Source: Glomus cerebriforme (taxonomy: Eukaryota > Glomeromycota > Glomeromycetes > Glomerales > Glomeraceae). From it: 64,000 bases of DNA. Position numbers and translations under genes: made by a program. Of the stretch, positions 61,300 through 64,000 are shown piece by piece. The stretch spans positions 299,754-363,753 of the forward strand of contig QKYT01000031.1 of assembly GCA_003550305.1 (NCBI GenBank), given 5' to 3'. The notes under the pieces were generated by a model that was given only the letters and a program-made list of their open reading frames with translations, made no database searches and had not been told where the DNA came from. Position 1 is the stretch's first letter. Each line of letters begins with the position of its first letter.

Positions 61300-61900
61300 T
61301 ATGATAGCTGTTACCTATAAATCACACTAATCCAAAATTTTGCATATGTATTATAAACATCATAATTCTGGCTAGCATTATAAAATTTACTTTTATATTA
61401 TACAAAATTCAGAATTGCATTAATCTTTTCATTAATATTAAGCTAATTATTATATTCATTTTTCATATCATCCAAAACTTTTAATTTTTGTTTTTGTTTG
61501 GTAAATAAATTTCATCCTATTTGCTATCATTTTTATTTCCTAATTATCATTAACTCATGATTTCTTTGCAAATTTTCTACTGTTATCTTATTTTTACTCT
61601 TTAACTATAGATTTTTTCTTTGATAGATAAATATCATTGTTAAAATTGATTAAAAACATAAGAAAATTGAGATAAAATTTTAAATTTTATATGAGATTTC
61701 ACTTAAATATTGCTAATTCTTTAGTCCAAAATTTTCAATTTTTAATATATACTATTATGAAAAATTCTTAAACTTTAAATTGTAATAGTTCTAAAAATTT
61801 TATAATAACTTGAAAAAATAAACTGATAAAAATGTTAAGCATATGTTGATCTATAATTTTATCAGTTTAAATTTGAGATTTATAAGTGACAGTCACCATA
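61300..61900. mobile_element. Non-autonomous deletion derivative of the same transposon family (right copy)
   Basis: The left end TATGATAGCTGTTACCTATA (61300) and the right end, in reverse complement from 61900, TATGGTGACTGTCACTTATA are inverted terminal repeats of the family seen at 34,465. It is the reverse-complement partner of 42,178-43,224 but lacks the roughly 410-base extra segment and about 45 bases near its outer end. It closes the giant palindrome. Confidence 0.7.
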
Positions 61901-62229
61901 GTTATATAAATTTAAAAAATGTAATAATATTCATAGATACTATATATATGGAGAATTAGGAAGCATACCTTTAGCATCTTATCTGGAAGAATAAATAAGA
62001 TTACAATTAATTTTAGGTTAATACACTCTTAATCAAATCTACAACATTAATGAAACAGTAAATTTTTCAAAAAATTTATGTTATATAATTAAATGGAGGT
62101 TAAAATGTTAAAACGTGACATATTCAATATATTGATCTTACATATTTAGCGAGAAACGTGTAAAATGCATGGCATGTTTTAAGAAATGTGATTTAATTAA
62201 TATAATCATATATAATATATAATTAAAAA

Positions 62230-63500
62230 TGAGGGTTAATTTTATTTCTCAATTAAACATAGGATCTTTTTTATCAAATGTTTTAAGCCAAACACTCTCA
62301 ATAAAACCAGTTCTTGACTAAAAAAAAGATAAAATTCGAATTACAGTTCTTCTTAATGTTAATGCAACAGGAACTGATAAATTAAAATTATGGGTAATTG
62401 GCAATTTGAAATGTGTAAGACTTCTTTTAAGGAATTAATTTTGAGCATCTTCCTGTTTATTATTGAGATAATCCTAAAGCATGGATGAACTCTTCAATTT
62501 TCAAAGGAGTTCTTTATGAAATAGACAGTTATTTAGAGTGTAAGATAAAAAGATCTTGCTCTTAGTTAATAATGCTCCATTGTATTTCATCTTTTACTAG
62601 TCTTAGAGATTGATTTTGAAGATAACAATGAAGATAAATTATTTATATCTAGTAAAATCTTTGTTTATTGAACTTTTTTTATATACTAATTAATATTATT
62701 TTCTACAATTTAACTATAGAAAATCAAGCTTCAAGAGGTTATGGTAGTTGTGATAGTTACAAATTAAAAGGTTGTGATAGTCATATTGATGGTTCAAGAG
62801 ATAGGTTAGATGAACATCAATCTGATATCTTCTGGCTTCAACTAACTTATGTTGAAGTAGCTTTCCTATCTCCTAACATTACAAATCATCTTCAGTCACT
62901 CGATGCTAGAATTATTGTCAGTTTTAAAAATTACTTTAAGAGAAAGTATTATCATCATATGTTAGATCTATTTGAAGATGAAAAGGATATAAATAAAGAA
63001 AAAATTAATATAAAAGAAGCAATTAACTATATTGCAGAAGTATAAGGTAGTGTGACTGAAAAAATGATCTTTAATTGCTAAAAAAAAACTGGAATTTTAC
63101 TTTCTTTGTCTAATGAAAATAAAGATAATACATTATAGATTTAACAAGGAATGATAAGTAACAAAATAATAAAAATTGATCAAATGATCAGGAGATTTGA
63201 TATAAATAACCTTTCTGCTACTTTATTAGTAAATGAATTAAACAATTTTTTTCAAGATTTAGAAGAAATCCCAACTGAGAAAATATTAGATGAAAATGAT
63301 ATTATAAAACTAATTCAAAAAGATATGTATGATAACTGATAAAGATAGTGATTTAGAAGAGAAGAAAGTTGTAATCTTTTTGGATGATGCTTTTAAATCC
63401 TTATAAACTTGGATCACATTTTTTGAGCAACAACTTATTAACAAATTTTATATAGAAGATATAAGCCTTTTTAAGAAGTACTTAAAATTGTTAAATAATT
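62230..63500 (+). pseudogene. Broken pogo/Tigger-type DDE transposase
   Basis: Readable in pieces across frames: KDKIRITVLLNVNATGTDKL then KLWVIGN (62,330-62,410); SKAWMNSSIFKGVL-like text (about 62,475); KILLLVNNAPL (about 62,550-62,580), where the family has D in LLVDNAPSH; LSPNITNHLQSLDARIIVSF and then KNYFKRKYYHHMLDLFED (62,860-62,980), with its Asp kept; INIKEAINYIAEV; and ELNNFFQDLEEIPTEK then DENDIIKLIQKD (63,225-63,335). This order is that of pogo/Tigger (CENP-B-like) transposases. The N-terminal DNA-binding part is missing, the second catalytic Asp appears changed to Asn, and frames are broken, so it cannot be active. Confidence 0.75.
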
Positions 63501-63599
63501 TAAGCAACAATCCCAAAAGCAAATATCAATTTTGGATTTTTTTTTAATTTGATTACTGCATCTAATTGTATCACATGATTTATTTTTATGCAAAGCATT

Positions 63600-63830
63600 A
63601 ATTTTTGTAGGGGTCCGATCCAATTCTTCAGGAGCCATTTGAATCAAATCTGAATTTCTGTTACTGAATCTGATTTATAATTTGAATTTGAAAAATCTTA
63701 TGGATGATCACTCAAATTTGGATTTCATCCATAATTCAAACCAATTCGGATTCCAAACCAATTCAGATATCTATAAATTTGAACTCAATTTGGATTTCAT
63801 CTGTAATTCAAACCAATTCAGATTACATTT
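63600..63830. repeat. Short direct repeats near the right edge
   Basis: AATTTGGATTTCATC followed by TAATTCAAACCAATTC(G/A)GATT occurs at about 63,716-63,752 and 63,788-63,822, with an extra CAAACCAATTC copy between them. It looks like the start of a minisatellite. The open frame over it (63682-63900) is repetitive and not called as a gene. Confidence 0.55.
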
Positions 63831-64000
63831 TTTTTGTTTTCTTTTAAATTTTAATTTTTTTAAAAATTTAAACGTAATTACTTTGTTACATTCAAATTAA
63901 TAAAATTATAATTTTTAAAATAATTATTTAATCAGTTTATTTGTGTTTTTATGTGATAATTTTATGTTAATTATAAAATTATTTATTGTAATAAGTCCAT

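Larger units (their letters stand above)
42178..61900. repeat. Giant imperfect palindrome (inverted repeat, two arms of about 9-10 kb)
   Basis: The left arm runs from 42,178 to about 52,160 and the right arm from about 52,750 to 61,900 in reverse-complement order. Matched landmarks, left versus right: transposon ends 42,178/61,900; the frame at 46411-46644 (minus) versus 58341-58610 (plus); Tc1-like remnants at 51,498-51,840 versus 53,300-53,650; the GTACCATCAGAATTATTTTT block near 51,846 versus its mirror near 53,290. The spacer is a tandem repeat. Arms are similar over their whole length but carry scattered substitutions and private insertions. No intact gene was found inside; everything read is AT-rich with many stops. 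Confidence 0.85.

Overview
The window looks like nuclear DNA of an AT-rich, intron-dense filamentous fungus, most probably an arbuscular mycorrhizal (Glomeromycotina, Rhizophagus-like) genome. This rests on the very low GC content, many short (about 60-130 base) GT-AG introns, fungal versions of RPS3, BOS1, SWP1, CTK3, PPN2 and HSF, and long, decayed, extremely AT-rich transposon remains. The species call is inference; no marker that names a species was seen.

The window has two compartments. Positions 1 to about 34,400 are gene-dense and carry 16 recognisable or plausible protein genes, a partial gene at the left edge and one tRNA-Thr. In order they are: the 3' end of an unidentified gene; a mitochondrial DEAD-box helicase (MRH4/DDX28 type, minus); heat shock factor; an RPB9-like RNA polymerase subunit; a three-RRM RNA-binding protein with a long His/Pro-rich tail (12 exons); tRNA-Thr(AGT); a PPN2/ALPH-type phosphatase; CTK3; RPS3 (minus); the SNARE BOS1; a four-helix membrane protein; GINS subunit PSF1; SDE2 (minus); the OST subunit SWP1/ribophorin II; APC/C subunit CDC16 (minus); tRNA pseudouridine synthase PUS3; and RAD54 (minus). 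These are housekeeping genes for transcription, replication, repair, cell cycle, RNA processing and secretion. They are not an operon-like set. Four pairs are divergent with only about 100-250 bases between start codons (MRH4/HSF, RPS3/BOS1, SDE2/SWP1, CDC16/PUS3).

From about 34,460 to the right edge there is no intact gene. A roughly 7.1 kb degenerate DNA transposon (34,465-41,546) has terminal inverted repeats that begin TATGRT and include CTATAAA. Two internally deleted relatives of it (42,178-43,224 and 61,300-61,900) form the outer ends of a giant imperfect palindrome spanning about 42,178-61,900. The palindrome has two arms of roughly 9-10 kb in inverted orientation around a short tandem-repeat spacer. 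The arms hold Tc1/mariner-type helix-turn-helix remnants. They differ by substitutions, a tandem duplication in the left arm only, and a 244-base hAT-like MITE with 8-base target duplications in the right arm only, so the structure is not a simple sequencing fold-back. Right of the palindrome lies a broken pogo/Tigger-type DDE transposase and short direct repeats.

The giant palindrome with transposon termini at its outer edges is the most unusual structure seen. Exons were placed by hand from reading frame, splice sites and protein family expectation, so boundaries are well supported where the protein is conserved and weaker in low-complexity parts.
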